From assembly GCF_900104815.1 (NCBI RefSeq), contig NZ_FNTD01000004.1, positions 1,736,001 to 1,800,000 of the forward strand: 64,000 nucleotides of DNA. The letters run 5' to 3'. This document shows, in pieces, positions 21,815 to 30,254 of this stretch. The stretch comes from Streptomyces misionensis (GTDB lineage: Bacteria; Actinomycetota; Actinomycetes; Streptomycetales; Streptomycetaceae). The position numbers and the translations under genes are program-made. Each line of letters starts with the position of its first letter. The stretch's first letter is position 1. The notes under the pieces were generated by a model. It saw only the letters and a program-made list of their open reading frames with translations, did not search any database and was not told the origin of the DNA.

Positions 21815-22357
21815 TCAGGCGACCCTTTCCACCAGGGCCGCGGGGGGTTCGTCGTCCATTTCGAAGGCCAGTGGGAAGGGCGCGTGGCCGGCCAGCCGGA
21901 ACCAGCGGACCTTGCGGTGTTCGCGCAGCCGGCGGGCGGCGCCCACCGCGTCGTTGTGGAAGCGGCGGGCCATCGGCACCCGGCGCACGGCCTCGGCCAG
22001 CTCACGGGCGGTCTCCTCGCCGCCGGGAGCCTCGCGCACCGCCTCCACCTGGGCCGGCTCCGCGAAGACCGCGCGCAGGGCCTGGCTCAGCTCGCTCTCG
22101 GCGACCTCCCGCTGCTCCTCCTCGGCCTGCCGGGCGGCGTGCGCGGCCTCGTACAGCACGATCGAGGCGGCCGGGTCCAGCACGCCCGAGGTGGCGAGTT
22201 CCTGGGCCACCGAGGCCCGGCGCAGCAGCTGGGCGTCGAGCGCGGCCCGGGCGGCGTCCATCCGTACGTGCAGCCGGTCCAGCCGTCCGGCGGTCCAGCT
22301 CAGGTAGACGCCGATCGCGAGCAGGGCGACGAGGATCCAGATGAGGGTTGCGGTCAC
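21815..22357 (-). CDS. LemA-like membrane protein, unknown role
   Basis: 180 residues. One N-terminal membrane helix (about 4-22), then a long helical cytoplasmic or extracytoplasmic segment with [22 protein letters not shown], which resembles the coiled region of LemA proteins, and an Arg-rich C-terminal part. Start GTG 22357. It sits between pimA and pdxS on the same strand with gaps of more than 100 bp on each side. I recall the gene at this place in other Streptomyces; its role is not known. Confidence 0.75.
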   Translation of the reverse strand: MTATLIWILVALLAIGVYLSWTAGRLDRLHVRMDAARAALDAQLLRRASVAQELATSGVLDPAASIVLYEAAHAARQAEEEQREVAESELSQALRAVFAEPAQVEAVREAPGGEETARELAEAVRRVPMARRFHNDAVGAARRLREHRKVRWFRLAGHAPFPLAFEMDDEPPAALVERVA

Positions 22358-22511
22358 GCCGGAAGGCTATCGGTCCCGGCGCCGGGCCCCGCAGGCCGTC
22401 GTGTCCCCGGCCGCCCCGCCCGCCGACCGGGCTCCGGCGGCATGTGCCGTGCCGGTCCCCGCGGACGGCCCCGGCCCCCGCCGGGAGCCGTCCCCGCGGC
22501 CGGGCGCCGGG

Positions 22512-23675
22512 TCAGTCGCGGGCGAGGCCGAAGCGGGCTCGCAGGCCCGTCGTGCGTTCGTCCGCGGCGACCGCGGTCGTGCCGTCGGTGACCGTCTCGT
22601 AGACGGACAGGATGTCCGCGCCGACCGTGGACCAGTCGAAGCGGCGCACGTGCGCGCTGCCGCGGGCGCGCAGCGCGGCCCGGCGGTCCGGGTCGGCCAG
22701 CAGCCGGACGGCGGCGTCGGCGAGCGCGTCCGCGTCCTCGTTGGCGAACACCTCGCCCGCCCGGCCCTGGTCGAGGACCTGCACGAAGGCGTCGAGGTCC
22801 GAGGCGAGCACGGGGGCGCCCGCGGACATGGCCTCGACCAGGATGATGCCGAAGCTCTCGCCGCCGGTGTTGGGCGCGAGGTACAGGTCGACGCTGCGCA
22901 GCAGACGGGCCTTGTCCTCGTCGCTGATCATGCCGAGGAACTCCACGTGGGAGCGGAGTTCGGGCGGCAGGCCCTCGACGGCGGCCTCCTCGTCGCCCCG
23001 GCCCGCGACCAGCAGCCGTGCGCCGGGCCGGGCGGCGAGGATCTTCGGCAGGGCCTTCATCAGGACGGGCAGGCCCTTGCGGGGCTCGTCGATGCGGCCG
23101 ATGAAGCCGATCGTCTCCCCCTGCCACTGCGGCTTGGGCTCGGCCTTGGCGAAGAAGTCGACGTCGACGCCGTTGGGGATGACCACCGCGTCCCCGCCCA
23201 GGTGCTCGACCAGGGTGCGGCGGGCGTACTCGCTGACCGCGATCCGCGCGCTGATCTTCTCCAGCGCGGCCTGGAGGATCGAGTAGGCGGCGATCATCGC
23301 CCGGGAGCGCGGGTTGGAGGTGTGGAACGTGGCCACGATCGGGCCCTGCGCGGCCCAGCAGGTGAGCAGGCCCAGCGAGGGCGAGGTCGGCTCGTGGATG
23401 TGGACCACGTCGAAGGCGCCCTCGTGCAGCCAGCGCCGCACTCGCGCGGCCGACAGGAAGCCGAAGTTCAGCCGGGCCACCGAGCCGTTGTACGGCACGG
23501 GGACGGCCCGCCCGGCGGAGACGACGTACGGCGGCAGCGGGGTGTCGTCGTCGGCCGGGGCGAGCACGGAGACCTCGTGGCCGAGGCGGAGGAAGTACTC
23601 GGCGAGGTCGCGGACGTGGAACTGGACGCCTCCGGGCACGTCCCAGGAGTACGGGCAGACGATCCCGATTCTCAC
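22512..23675 (-). CDS. pimA: Phosphatidyl-myo-inositol mannosyltransferase PimA
   Basis: 387 residues. GT4 glycosyltransferase that adds the first mannose from GDP-mannose to phosphatidylinositol. N-terminal Rossmann start RIGIVCPYSWDVPGGVQFHV, glycine-rich loop and the donor-binding segment GGESFGIILVEAMSAGAPV with the EX7E glutamates. GTG at 23675 overlaps the acyltransferase stop (GTGA). Last gene of the pgsA-patA-pimA unit; the context supports PimA over a generic mannosyltransferase. Confidence 0.92.
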   Translation of the reverse strand: MRIGIVCPYSWDVPGGVQFHVRDLAEYFLRLGHEVSVLAPADDDTPLPPYVVSAGRAVPVPYNGSVARLNFGFLSAARVRRWLHEGAFDVVHIHEPTSPSLGLLTCWAAQGPIVATFHTSNPRSRAMIAAYSILQAALEKISARIAVSEYARRTLVEHLGGDAVVIPNGVDVDFFAKAEPKPQWQGETIGFIGRIDEPRKGLPVLMKALPKILAARPGARLLVAGRGDEEAAVEGLPPELRSHVEFLGMISDEDKARLLRSVDLYLAPNTGGESFGIILVEAMSAGAPVLASDLDAFVQVLDQGRAGEVFANEDADALADAAVRLLADPDRRAALRARGSAHVRRFDWSTVGADILSVYETVTDGTTAVAADERTTGLRARFGLARD

Positions 23676-24580
23676 AAGGGTCCCTTCGCGGGGTCGAGGT
23701 CGGCGAGCCACAGCCGTTGGAGCATGTGCCAGTCCTCCGGGTGCTCGGCGATCCCGGTGGCGAAGGCGTCGGCCAGGGCCTGTGTCATGACAGACGTCTT
23801 CTCGGCCCGGGTGCCTGACTCCGGCACCTCGATCGCCGGATGCACCCGCCCGCGCATGACGGGCGAGTCGTCGTACCAGAGGGTCACCGGCAGCAGCAGG
23901 GCGCCGGTGTGCTGGGCGAGCAGCGCGGGGCCCGCGGGCATCCGGGCCCGCTCGCCGAAGAAGCCGACCTCCACGCCGGAGGCGGACAGGTCGCGGTCGG
24001 CGACCAGGCAGACCAGGCCGCCGTCGCGCAGCCGCCGGGCCAGGGTGCCGAAGGCGGAGCCGCCGCTGTGCGGCAGCACCTCCATGCCGAGGCCCTCGCG
24101 GTAGGCGACGAAGCGGTCGTAGAGCGTCTCGGGCTTGAGGCGCTCGGCGACCGTGGTGAACGGGGTGCGCAGCGCCGTGGTGACCCAGGCGCCGGCCAGG
24201 TCCCAGTTGGCCAGGTGCGGCAGGGCGAGGATCACGCCCTTGCCGGCGTCGAGGCCCTCGGTCAGGTGGTGGACGTCCTTGGGGTCGAAGCCCGTCCGGA
24301 TCCGCTCGGCGCTCCAGGCGGGCAGCCGGAAGGACTCCATCCAGTAGCGCAGGTAGGAGCGCATGCCGGCGCGGGACAGCTCGGCCAGCCGCTCGGGACC
24401 GGCGCCGGGCACCACCCGCGCGTAGTTCGCCTCCAGCCGCTCCACGCCCTTGCCGCGCCGCTTCCAGGCGATGTCGGCGATGGTCCGCCCGAGGCGGGCC
24501 GCGACCGGCTCCGGGAGCTTCTTGACCGTGCTCCAGCCCGCGCCGTACAGCGCGTCCGTCAGCCGGTCCGCGGTGCTCAC
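23672..24580 (-). CDS. Phosphatidylinositol mannoside acyltransferase (PatA-like, HtrB/LpxL family)
   Basis: 302 residues. Lysophospholipid acyltransferase family. The HxxxxD-type catalytic motif is seen as HLANWDLAG and the second block as VADRDLSASGVEVGFFG. In mycobacteria the matching gene acylates the 6-position of the first PIM mannose. GTG 24580 overlaps the pgsA stop and its own stop overlaps the pimA start, so the three genes are tightly coupled. Naming as PatA rests on this context. Confidence 0.88.
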   Translation of the reverse strand: MSTADRLTDALYGAGWSTVKKLPEPVAARLGRTIADIAWKRRGKGVERLEANYARVVPGAGPERLAELSRAGMRSYLRYWMESFRLPAWSAERIRTGFDPKDVHHLTEGLDAGKGVILALPHLANWDLAGAWVTTALRTPFTTVAERLKPETLYDRFVAYREGLGMEVLPHSGGSAFGTLARRLRDGGLVCLVADRDLSASGVEVGFFGERARMPAGPALLAQHTGALLLPVTLWYDDSPVMRGRVHPAIEVPESGTRAEKTSVMTQALADAFATGIAEHPEDWHMLQRLWLADLDPAKGPL

Positions 24581-25239
24581 TGGGCCGCCCCGCTGTCCTG
24601 CCGGGCCGCCGCCTCCGCCTCGGCGGACTCGCGGCGCACGGTGACGACGCGCTGGACCAGGGTGACCAGACTGCCCGCGGCGACGATCCACAGGGCGATC
24701 GGCAGCAGCCACTGGATGCCCGGCACGCCGAACTTGTGCAGGCCCGCGAAACCGGCCGCCACCAGGGAGATCACCAGGCGCTCGGCCCGCTCGACCAGAC
24801 CGTTGACGGCGACGGGGAGTCCGATCGACTCGCCGCGCGCCTTGGTGTACGACACCACCTGGCCGCTGGCCAGGCAGAAGATCGCCACGGCGCACAGCGC
24901 GTCATTGTCGCCCTGGCCCGCGTACCAGAGCGCGAAGCCGCCGAAGATCGCGCCGTCGGCGACCCGGTCCAGGGTGGAGTCGAGGAAGGCCCCCCAGCGG
25001 CTGGAGCGTCCCAGCTGCCGGGCCATGTTGCCGTCGACCAGGTCGGAGAAGACGAACAGGGTGATCACGACCGTGCCCCAGAAGAACTCGCCCCGGGGGT
25101 AGAAGACCAGCGCGCCCGCCACCACACCCGCGGTGCCGATCAGCGTGACCGTGTCGGGGCTTACCCCCCGCCGGATGAGAAACGCGGCGAACGGTGTGAG
25201 GACACGCGTGAAGAATGCACGCGCGTACTTGTTCAGCAT
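24577..25239 (-). CDS. pgsA: Phosphatidylinositol phosphate synthase (CDP-alcohol phosphatidyltransferase)
   Basis: 220 residues with about six membrane helices. The CDP-alcohol signature is complete: D66, D69-G70, A73-R74, G83, D87 and D91. In actinobacteria this enzyme joins CDP-diacylglycerol and inositol 1-phosphate to give PI phosphate, the entry step to PIMs; the neighbours pimA and patA support that over glycerol phosphate as substrate. ATG 25239 was chosen over upstream codons since the family starts MLNKYARAFFTR. Confidence 0.92.
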   Translation of the reverse strand: MLNKYARAFFTRVLTPFAAFLIRRGVSPDTVTLIGTAGVVAGALVFYPRGEFFWGTVVITLFVFSDLVDGNMARQLGRSSRWGAFLDSTLDRVADGAIFGGFALWYAGQGDNDALCAVAIFCLASGQVVSYTKARGESIGLPVAVNGLVERAERLVISLVAAGFAGLHKFGVPGIQWLLPIALWIVAAGSLVTLVQRVVTVRRESAEAEAAARQDSGAAQ

Positions 25240-25512
25240 GGCCTTCCCGACGGTCGGTGTCGCGCCGCGGCCCGTGATGGCCGCCGGCTGGCCCATCGTA
25301 GCCACGCGCGCGTGCGGGTGGCGGGCGGGCACCCGCAGCCCGTGCGCGCGAGCGGTGCGCGCGGCCGCCCGCGGCGGGATCGGGTCCGTCGTATGGACGC
25401 GAGGTGACGGGAGTGGAAAGCTCGAATAACCGCGGGCGTCGCCGAAGCCGCCACAGCACGCGGTTCGCGTGTCCGCGCCCCGATGACCTCACCGTGTACG
25501 GGAGGCAGGATC

Positions 25513-27711
25513 ATGGGCGACAAGACTCAGACACACCCCGGGGCCGCCGGCAGGGCTCTGACGGCCGACCAACCCGCGTCCGTGCGGAATGTGGTGCTGG
25601 TCGGCCACTCCGGAGCGGGCAAGACCACGCTGGTGGAGGCCCTCGCGCTGACCGCGGGGGCGGTGAACCGGGCGGGCCGCGTGGAGGACGGCGGCACCGT
25701 CTCCGACTACGACGAGATAGAGCACCGGCAGCAGCGCTCGGTGCAGCTGTCCCTGGTGCCGGTCGAATGGGACGGCATCAAGATCAACCTCATCGACACC
25801 CCCGGCTACGCGGACTTCGTCGGGGAGCTGCGGGCCGGTCTGCGCGCCGCGGACGCGGCCCTCTTCGTCGTCTCGGCCTCGGACGGGGTGGACGGCTCGA
25901 CCCGCATGGTGTGGGAGGAGTGCGCGGCCGTCGGCATGCCCCGCGCCATCGTGGTCACGCACCTGGAGGCGGCCCGCGCCGACTTCGAGGAGATGACCCG
26001 GATCTGCGCGGAGTCCTTCGGCGGCGACGACCCCGACGCCGTGCTGCCGCTGTACCTGCCGCTGCGCGGCCCCGCGGGCCCCGACGGGCACGCCCCGGTG
26101 ACCGGGCTGGTGGGGCTGCTCACCCGCAAGCTGTTCGACTACTCGTCCGGCGAGCGCAAGGAGTCCGAGCCCGGCCCGGACCAGCTGCCGGACCTGGACG
26201 AGGCCCGCAACCGGCTCATCGAGGGGATCATCGCCGAGAGCGAGGACGAGACCCTGATGGACCGCTACCTCGGCGGCGAGCAGGTCGAGGTCAAGACCCT
26301 GATCCAGGACCTGGAACGGGCCGTGGCGCGCGGCAGCTTCTTCCCGGTGCTGGCCGCCGCCCCCGCCGCCGAGGGCGCCCGCCAGGGCCTGGGCACGGTG
26401 GAACTGCTGGACCTGATCACCGGCGGCTTCCCCACCCCCTTCGAGCACCCGGTGCCCGGCGTGACCACCCCCGACGGCGCCCCGCGCGAACTCGTGCCCT
26501 GCGACACGGAGGGACCGCTGGCCGCCGAGGTCGTCAAGACCGCCTCCGACCCCTACGTCGGCCGTATCTCCCTGGTCCGCGTGTTCTCCGGCACGCTGCG
26601 CCCCGACCAGACGGTGCACGTCTCGGGGCACGGTCTGACCGACCGGGGCCACGAGGACCACGACGTGGACGAGAAGATCGGCGCGCTGTCCATGGCCTTC
26701 GGCAAACAGCAGCGGCCGGTCACCCACGCGGTCGCCGGCGACCTGGTGTGCGTGGCCAAGCTGACCCGCGCCGAGACCGGCGACACGCTCTCCGCGAAGG
26801 ACGACCCGCTCCTGATGGAGCCCTGGCAGATGCCCGACCCGCTGCTCCCGGTCGCCATCCGGGCGCACAGCAAGGCCGACGAGGACAAACTGTCGCAGGG
26901 CCTGTCCCGGCTGGTCGCCGAGGACCCCACGATGCGCCTGGAGCAGAACCAGGACACCCACCAGGTGGTGCTGTGGTGCCTGGGCGAGGCGCACGCGGAC
27001 GTCGCGCTGGAACGGCTGCGCAGCCGCTACGGCGTCCAGGTCGACGTCGTCCCGCACAAGGTCTCGCTGCGGGAGACGTTCGCGACCAAGGCGGCCGGGC
27101 GCGGCCGGCACGTCAAGCAGTCCGGTGGGCACGGTCAGTACGCCATCTGCGAGATCGAGGTGGAGCCGCTGCCGGGCGGCTCGGGCATCGAGTTCGTGGA
27201 CAAGGTGGTCGGCGGCGCGGTGCCGCGCCAGTTCATCCCGTCCGTGGAGAAGGGCGTGCGGGCCCAGGCCGCCAAGGGCGTCGTCGCCGGGCATCCGCTC
27301 GTGGACGTGCGGGTCACGCTGCTCGACGGCAAGGCGCACTCGGTGGACTCCTCCGACGCCGCGTTCCAGACGGCGGGCGCGCTCGCCCTGCGCGAGGCCG
27401 CCGCCGACGCGAAAATCCACCTGCTGGAGCCGGTCGCCGAGGTGAGCGTGCTGGTCGGCGACGACTACGTGGGCGCCGTGATGAGCGATCTGTCGGGCCG
27501 GCGCGGCCGGCTCCTCGGCACCGAGCAGGTGGGTTCCGGACGCACCCTGATCCGCGCCGAGGTCCCCGAGTTCGAGATCGGCCGGTACGCCGTCGACCTG
27601 CGCTCGCTCTCGCACGGCACGGCCCGCTTCGACCGGGCGTACGCGCGGCACGAGCCGATGCCGCCGCAGATCGCCGAACGTATTCGCGAGCAGGGCGGGG
27701 ACGAGGGTTAG
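25513..27711 (+). CDS. Elongation factor G-like protein (EF-G2 type) with degenerate GTPase motifs
   Basis: 732 residues. All EF-G domains are recognisable and the C-terminal half (domain IV and V, for example GGHGQYAICEIEVEPL) is well kept. The P-loop GHSGAGKTT (31-39) is intact, but the usual switch I RGITI is replaced by RSVQL (75-79), the switch II DTPGHVDF reads DTPGYADF (95-102) so the catalytic His is Tyr, and the NKxD base-specificity motif reads THLE (149-152). It is likely the non-translocating EF-G2 paralogue known in actinobacteria, whose job is unclear. ATG 25513 follows GGAGGCAGG. It is transcribed against the flanking lipid genes. Confidence 0.88.
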   Translation: MGDKTQTHPGAAGRALTADQPASVRNVVLVGHSGAGKTTLVEALALTAGAVNRAGRVEDGGTVSDYDEIEHRQQRSVQLSLVPVEWDGIKINLIDTPGYADFVGELRAGLRAADAALFVVSASDGVDGSTRMVWEECAAVGMPRAIVVTHLEAARADFEEMTRICAESFGGDDPDAVLPLYLPLRGPAGPDGHAPVTGLVGLLTRKLFDYSSGERKESEPGPDQLPDLDEARNRLIEGIIAESEDETLMDRYLGGEQVEVKTLIQDLERAVARGSFFPVLAAAPAAEGARQGLGTVELLDLITGGFPTPFEHPVPGVTTPDGAPRELVPCDTEGPLAAEVVKTASDPYVGRISLVRVFSGTLRPDQTVHVSGHGLTDRGHEDHDVDEKIGALSMAFGKQQRPVTHAVAGDLVCVAKLTRAETGDTLSAKDDPLLMEPWQMPDPLLPVAIRAHSKADEDKLSQGLSRLVAEDPTMRLEQNQDTHQVVLWCLGEAHADVALERLRSRYGVQVDVVPHKVSLRETFATKAAGRGRHVKQSGGHGQYAICEIEVEPLPGGSGIEFVDKVVGGAVPRQFIPSVEKGVRAQAAKGVVAGHPLVDVRVTLLDGKAHSVDSSDAAFQTAGALALREAAADAKIHLLEPVAEVSVLVGDDYVGAVMSDLSGRRGRLLGTEQVGSGRTLIRAEVPEFEIGRYAVDLRSLSHGTARFDRAYARHEPMPPQIAERIREQGGDEG

Positions 27712-27722
27712 GTCCCTTTTCC

Positions 27723-27748
27723 GGGCGGGCGGCTTCGACCGTCCGCCC
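27723..27748 (+). terminator. Terminator after the EF-G-like gene
   Basis: Stem GGGCGGGCGG (27723-27732) and CCGTCCGCCC (27739-27748) with a 6-base loop and one G-T wobble, 12 bp after the stop. Confidence 0.6.
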
Positions 27749-27898
27749 TTCGCTCGTCGGTGGTGGCGGATACCCTGGCCACCTGGGCACCTCGTGCGCG
27801 GGCCGACCGGTTTTCGGCGCGTGTGCGGGCCCAACAGGTGTGCGGGGCAGGGAAGTCGGGAAGGCCGCAGAGCGACACCGGCGGCGATGGGGGCGGGA

Positions 27899-29545
27899 AT
27901 GTCGTTTGGAACGGAGTGGGACGGGCCCCAGGTGCCCGTCTCGGGCGACGGCCAGCAGGCGGCGACGGCCGCCCTGGCCTCCGCGGCCTACCGGGACGAC
28001 AAGGTCGTGAAGATCAAGGAAGCGGACAACGAGTGGCACCAGTCCACCGTGAAGCCGGGCAGGATACGGCTGTTCGAACCGAATCTGGGCGAGGCGTTCT
28101 CGCGGGCCGTCGTGGACCGCATGCTCGGTCCGGGCCGTAAGCCGCTCATCCAGTCCTTCGGGTCCGAGCCCCAGTTCGTGGTGGAACACTGCCTGGCGGC
28201 CAACAACATCCGCCGTGAGCGCGACAACCGGCTGACCGCCGTGACGGTGCTGTGCGGCCTGCTCTTCCTGCCGGGGCTGATCGCCTGGCTGCTCGTCTTC
28301 CAGCTGCGGGCGTTCGTCGCCAAGCGGGACGACAAGCGGGCCGGCACCCTGGCCACCGTGCTGCTGCTCGGCGTGGCCGTGCTGGCCGTGCTGTTCCTGA
28401 TCCGGACGCCGTTCAGCGGCTTCTGGGCGTGGTACGCGCGGGCGGCCGTGGTGCTCCCGGTGATCGGCTGGTACGTGGCCAAGCAGATCTGCGAGCGCAC
28501 CGCCAAGGACCTGCGGGCCCGCTGGGACGGCCTGCTGTCGGGCAGCAGCGTCGGCATCAAGGTCCCCGAGGCCGTGCCGCGCGGCCCGAACCAGACCGCG
28601 GCCGACGCCCTGCGCGAGTCCCTGGCCCGGCTCACCGCCGAGCAGCAGTCCAACTCGGTCTTCTACGCCGGCCCCAAGGGCATACTCGGCATGGGCACCC
28701 GCTGGGGCTCCTGGCAGCTCGCCGAGGACCTGGTGCCCGCCGACCCCGGCCGCGAGATCCACCCCTTCCGCAGCTGGGACGTGATCCGCGCGATCCACGA
28801 CCAGCTGACCCTGCTGGAGCGCGGTCCGCTGAACACCGGAGGCTTCCCCAAGCCGTCGGTCAAGCACTGGATCGTCACCCCGATCGCCGAGAAGGCCGGG
28901 GCGGTGTCGCGGCCCGAGGGCACCGACGTGGAGGCCTTCCAGGTCAAGCCGCACGCGATACAGGAGATCTGCAACAAGCAGCAGTTCGGCAAGGGCGACC
29001 GGCACTACCTGGGCGTGCAGTGGACGCTCTGGGACGGCCAGCTGGTGATCACCATGATGATCACGGTGACCGTGCTGCACGAGACGCTGCGCATCGAGGT
29101 CACCGGACATGCGCTCGGCCCGGTGAACGGACTGTTCTGGAGCAAGCCGGAGGCGCCCACCAAGGAGGTCAGCAAGACCTTCAAGCCGTGGGAGACCCGC
29201 AAGGTCAGCCTGCCGCTGATGACCACCGACGAGGTCGTACGTCTCGCCGTGCGCGCCCCGCTGACCTGGTACCCGCCGCTGCTCAACTGGCTGGGCGGCT
29301 CCCTGGGCCTGCCGGAGCCGTTCGGTCTGCGGCACGCGTGGGCCGACCAGCCGTGGCGGCACCGCTTCATGGCCGACGACGCGCTGCGCGCGGCCACCCC
29401 GGTGCTGCGGGTGGTGCACTCGGCCGCGATCAAGGTCCTCGCGGAGCACGGCGTGGACACGGAGAAGTTCGGCAGCCGGTCGTCGGCGCTCAGCGGCGCG
29501 ATCCAGGACCCCACGCCGAAGAAGGCGGACCTGTACGACGCGTGA
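27899..29545 (+). CDS. Conserved membrane protein of unknown function
   Basis: 548 residues. A cytoplasmic N-terminal part of about 110 residues is followed by at least three hydrophobic segments (near residues 117-138, 150-168 and 178-195), then about 350 soluble residues with the motif KHWIVTPIAEKAGAV and several tryptophans, and one more hydrophobic stretch at WDGQLVITMMITVTVLHE. No domain was recognised. ATG 27899 follows GGGGGCGGGA; an in-frame ATG 12 bases upstream is an alternative. It shares strand with the EF-G-like gene but a terminator lies between. Confidence 0.8.
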   Translation: MSFGTEWDGPQVPVSGDGQQAATAALASAAYRDDKVVKIKEADNEWHQSTVKPGRIRLFEPNLGEAFSRAVVDRMLGPGRKPLIQSFGSEPQFVVEHCLAANNIRRERDNRLTAVTVLCGLLFLPGLIAWLLVFQLRAFVAKRDDKRAGTLATVLLLGVAVLAVLFLIRTPFSGFWAWYARAAVVLPVIGWYVAKQICERTAKDLRARWDGLLSGSSVGIKVPEAVPRGPNQTAADALRESLARLTAEQQSNSVFYAGPKGILGMGTRWGSWQLAEDLVPADPGREIHPFRSWDVIRAIHDQLTLLERGPLNTGGFPKPSVKHWIVTPIAEKAGAVSRPEGTDVEAFQVKPHAIQEICNKQQFGKGDRHYLGVQWTLWDGQLVITMMITVTVLHETLRIEVTGHALGPVNGLFWSKPEAPTKEVSKTFKPWETRKVSLPLMTTDEVVRLAVRAPLTWYPPLLNWLGGSLGLPEPFGLRHAWADQPWRHRFMADDALRAATPVLRVVHSAAIKVLAEHGVDTEKFGSRSSALSGAIQDPTPKKADLYDA

Positions 29546-29565
29546 CGCACACCCCCGGACACGGC

Positions 29566-29597
29566 GAGGGCGCCCCCTTCGGCGAGGGGGCGCCCTC
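29566..29597. terminator. Bidirectional terminator
   Basis: Perfect arms GAGGGCGCCCCC (29566-29577) and GGGGGCGCCCTC (29586-29597) between the convergent membrane-protein gene and the HIT gene. Confidence 0.85.
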
Positions 29598-29620
29598 GGC
29601 GCATCGGCACGCGGCCCGGT

Positions 29621-30169
29621 CTACGCCGACGGCCAGGCCCGCGCCAGCATCGCGCGGGTGTCGGCCAGCAGCTGCGGGAGCACCTTGGTGTGCCCGACCA
29701 CCGGCATGAAGTTGGTGTCGCCGCCCCAGCGGGGCACGATGTGCTGGTGCAGGTGGGCGGCGATGCCGGCGCCCGCCACCGTGCCCTGGTTCATACCGAT
29801 GTTGAAGCCGTGCGCGCCGGAGGCGGTGCGCAGCGCGGTCATCGCCTGCTTGGTCAGCTCGGCCAGCTCGGCGGTCTCCGGCCCGGTCAGCTCCGTGTAG
29901 TCGGCCACGTGCCGGTAGGGCACGGTCATCAGATGGCCGCCGTTGTACGGGTAGAGGTTGAGGACCGCGTAGACGTGTTCGCCGCGGCGGACGATCAGCC
30001 CGTCCTCGTCCGACTTCGCCGGTATCGAGCAGAAGGGACAGCCGTCGTCGGCCCCCGAGCCGCTCGGCTTGTTCTCACCCTGGATGTACGCCATCCGATG
30101 GGGCGTCCACAGACGCTGGAACGCGTCCTGCGTGCCGACCCCGATCTGCTGCTCCGGCTCACTCGTCAT
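29621..30169 (-). CDS. HIT (histidine triad) family nucleotide hydrolase
   Basis: 182 residues from ATG 30169. Histidine triad is HLHQHIVPRW; the N-terminal CPFCSIP segment is typical of the actinobacterial AP4A-phosphorylase-like branch. In mycobacteria the equivalent gene sits between thrS and pgsA. An ATG four codons upstream (30181) is equally possible; neither has a clear ribosome binding site, so translation may be leaderless. Confidence 0.9.
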   Translation of the reverse strand: MTSEPEQQIGVGTQDAFQRLWTPHRMAYIQGENKPSGSGADDGCPFCSIPAKSDEDGLIVRRGEHVYAVLNLYPYNGGHLMTVPYRHVADYTELTGPETAELAELTKQAMTALRTASGAHGFNIGMNQGTVAGAGIAAHLHQHIVPRWGGDTNFMPVVGHTKVLPQLLADTRAMLARAWPSA

Positions 30170-30207
30170 GCTAGGCAGCATATGGCGTGCGGCCCCGGTA
30201 CAGGCCA

Positions 30208-30240
30208 GGGCCCCCGGCGACCGAAGTCCGCCGGGGGCCC
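30208..30240 (-). terminator. thrS terminator
   Basis: Perfect stem GGGCCCCCGGCG (30208-30219) and CGCCGGGGGCCC (30229-30240), 14 bp after the thrS stop. It separates thrS from the HIT gene. Confidence 0.85.
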
Positions 30241-30254
30241 GTGCCGGCCGGGGA

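Noticed and set aside
22358..22511. Additional small gene between the LemA-like gene and pimA
   Set aside because: Open frames here are Arg/Pro-rich antisense extensions without a ribosome binding site.
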